Source of the DNA: an uncultured Pelagibacteraceae bacterium
GTDB lineage: Bacteria > Pseudomonadota > Alphaproteobacteria > Pelagibacterales > Pelagibacteraceae
Direction of reading: 5' to 3'
Assembly (NCBI GenBank): GCA_902571975.1
Contig: CACGED010000002.1
Location: forward strand, 1 to 64,000
Length of the DNA: 64,000 nucleotides
This document shows positions 63,114 to 64,000 of this stretch, in pieces. Both the position numbers and the translations under genes were made by a program. Numbering within the stretch: the first letter of the stretch is position 1; each line of letters starts with the position of its first letter. Below the pieces are notes generated by a model, which saw only the letters and a program-made list of their open reading frames with translations, ran no database searches and was not told the origin of the DNA.

Positions 63114-64000
63114 ATTTCTCTTATAAACTTTTAAAAGTTCATTTTTTAAACCCTCAGCAAACTTCTGCGAGTCGTAAAGAGGTGTACTAAGAATATTGCT
63201 AAATATTTTTTCCCTTATAGAAGTTAATTCATCTATGTTATTAGCTAAGTGAGTTGCTTTTTGGATATATTGGTCTTCATTTTCTGCCAAAAAGTATTCT
63301 AAATTGCCGTTTTTTACTATACTCTCTCCGCACCTAGAGTTGAAATTATAACCTTTCAATACCAGGACTGGAACACCAGCCCATAAAGCCTCAAAGGTAG
63401 TAGTAACTCCATTATATGGAAAAGTATCTAGACCAATATCAACATTATTATATAATTTTATATGATCCTCAACTTCTGAATAATTTTGACGATCAAAGAA
63501 TTCTAATTGTTTATCAACACCATAATTTTTAAATTTTGAAATAATATTTTTTGTTTGATAACTAAAAGAAGATTTTAAGATCAATTTAGAATTTTTAACT
63601 TCTTTTAAAATTTTGCTCCAAGTTCTAATTACTTCATCAGATATTTTAAGAAAATTATTAAATGAACCAAAAGTAATAAATTTATTTTTTTTAAATGGTA
63701 GATCTAACTTTTCTCTCTTAAATGGAAAACCTGAATGACAGTTCCAAACATGTGGGAGTTTAATAATTTTTTCTGAATAATATTTTTCTTCCTCATCATA
63801 TATTAAGTTTTTGTCTGCTATTAAGTAATCAATATCATTGAAACCAACCGTATTACAAAAAGCTAACCATGATATCTGTATGGGGCAAACTCTGTTGTTA
63901 AATATTTCAATATTTTTGGCTCCAGTTAATCCCATTACATCAAATAATATTTCAATTTTGTCAGTTTGGATTTTGTTGATAATTTCCTGATTTGAGGTTT
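63108..64000 (-). CDS. SPINDLY/OGT-like glycosyltransferase (GT41), truncated by window edge
   Basis: CPIQISWLAFCNTVGFNDIDYLIADKNLI; FGSFNNFLKISDEVIRTWSKIL; DTFPYNGVTTTFEALWAGVPVLVLKG; frame stays open from 63935 to 64000. Confidence 0.88.
   Translation of the reverse strand, partial: TSNQEIINKIQTDKIEILFDVMGLTGAKNIEIFNNRVCPIQISWLAFCNTVGFNDIDYLIADKNLIYDEEEKYYSEKIIKLPHVWNCHSGFPFKREKLDLPFKKNKFITFGSFNNFLKISDEVIRTWSKILKEVKNSKLILKSSFSYQTKNIISKFKNYGVDKQLEFFDRQNYSEVEDHIKLYNNVDIGLDTFPYNGVTTTFEALWAGVPVLVLKGYNFNSRCGESIVKNGNLEYFLAENEDQYIQKATHLANNIDELTSIREKIFSNILSTPLYDSQKFAEGLKNELLKVYKRNL

Noticed and set aside
1-64000. CRISPR arrays, prophage, IS elements, tRNA or rRNA genes
   Set aside because: No regularly spaced repeats, transposase/integrase motifs, terminal inverted repeats or tRNA T-loop signatures found on manual reading; tRNAscan-SE and Infernal would be needed to exclude them formally.

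Overview
AT-rich, very tightly packed window of an alphaproteobacterial genome. Gene content and order look like the SAR11/Pelagibacterales lineage (inference, no search run). It runs from the 5' part of dnaA (minus, cut at the left edge) to a glycosyltransferase-41 (SPINDLY/OGT-like) gene cut at the right edge. Nearly all of it is core housekeeping: rpsT-mutM-ubiE-ubiB-coaBC-dut; a rubrerythrin / Fe-S oxidoreductase / DUF3501 operon beside an Irr/PerR-type Fur regulator; fabA-fabB-fabI; pnp-rpsO-rbfA-infB-nusA; metK-lnt-ybeY-phoH-miaB-fur-tsaB; trpS-murJ; maeB; grpE-dnaK-dnaJ; dapB-nth; leuS-lptE-holA; parB-parA-rsmG-mnmG-mnmE. I found no rRNA, tRNA, CRISPR array, prophage or IS element. I see no convincing large undescribed system. 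The best second-look items are small: (1) an unlisted 36-aa ORF (46427-46537, minus) resembling a miniaturised ArfA ribosome-rescue factor; (2) three copies of a ~15-bp Fur-family-like operator around the rubrerythrin operon and its neighbouring regulator, plus a strong intercistronic hairpin in that operon; (3) a 16-bp tandem duplication across the nusA start codon that creates an overlapping out-of-frame mini-uORF; (4) head-to-head gene pairs with zero or negative spacing, including one where both start codons sit in a single ATGCAT; (5) a TsaB reduced to ~125 aa; (6) a putative Tat-exported MsrB; (7) two parS-like palindromes inside rsmG and mnmG.
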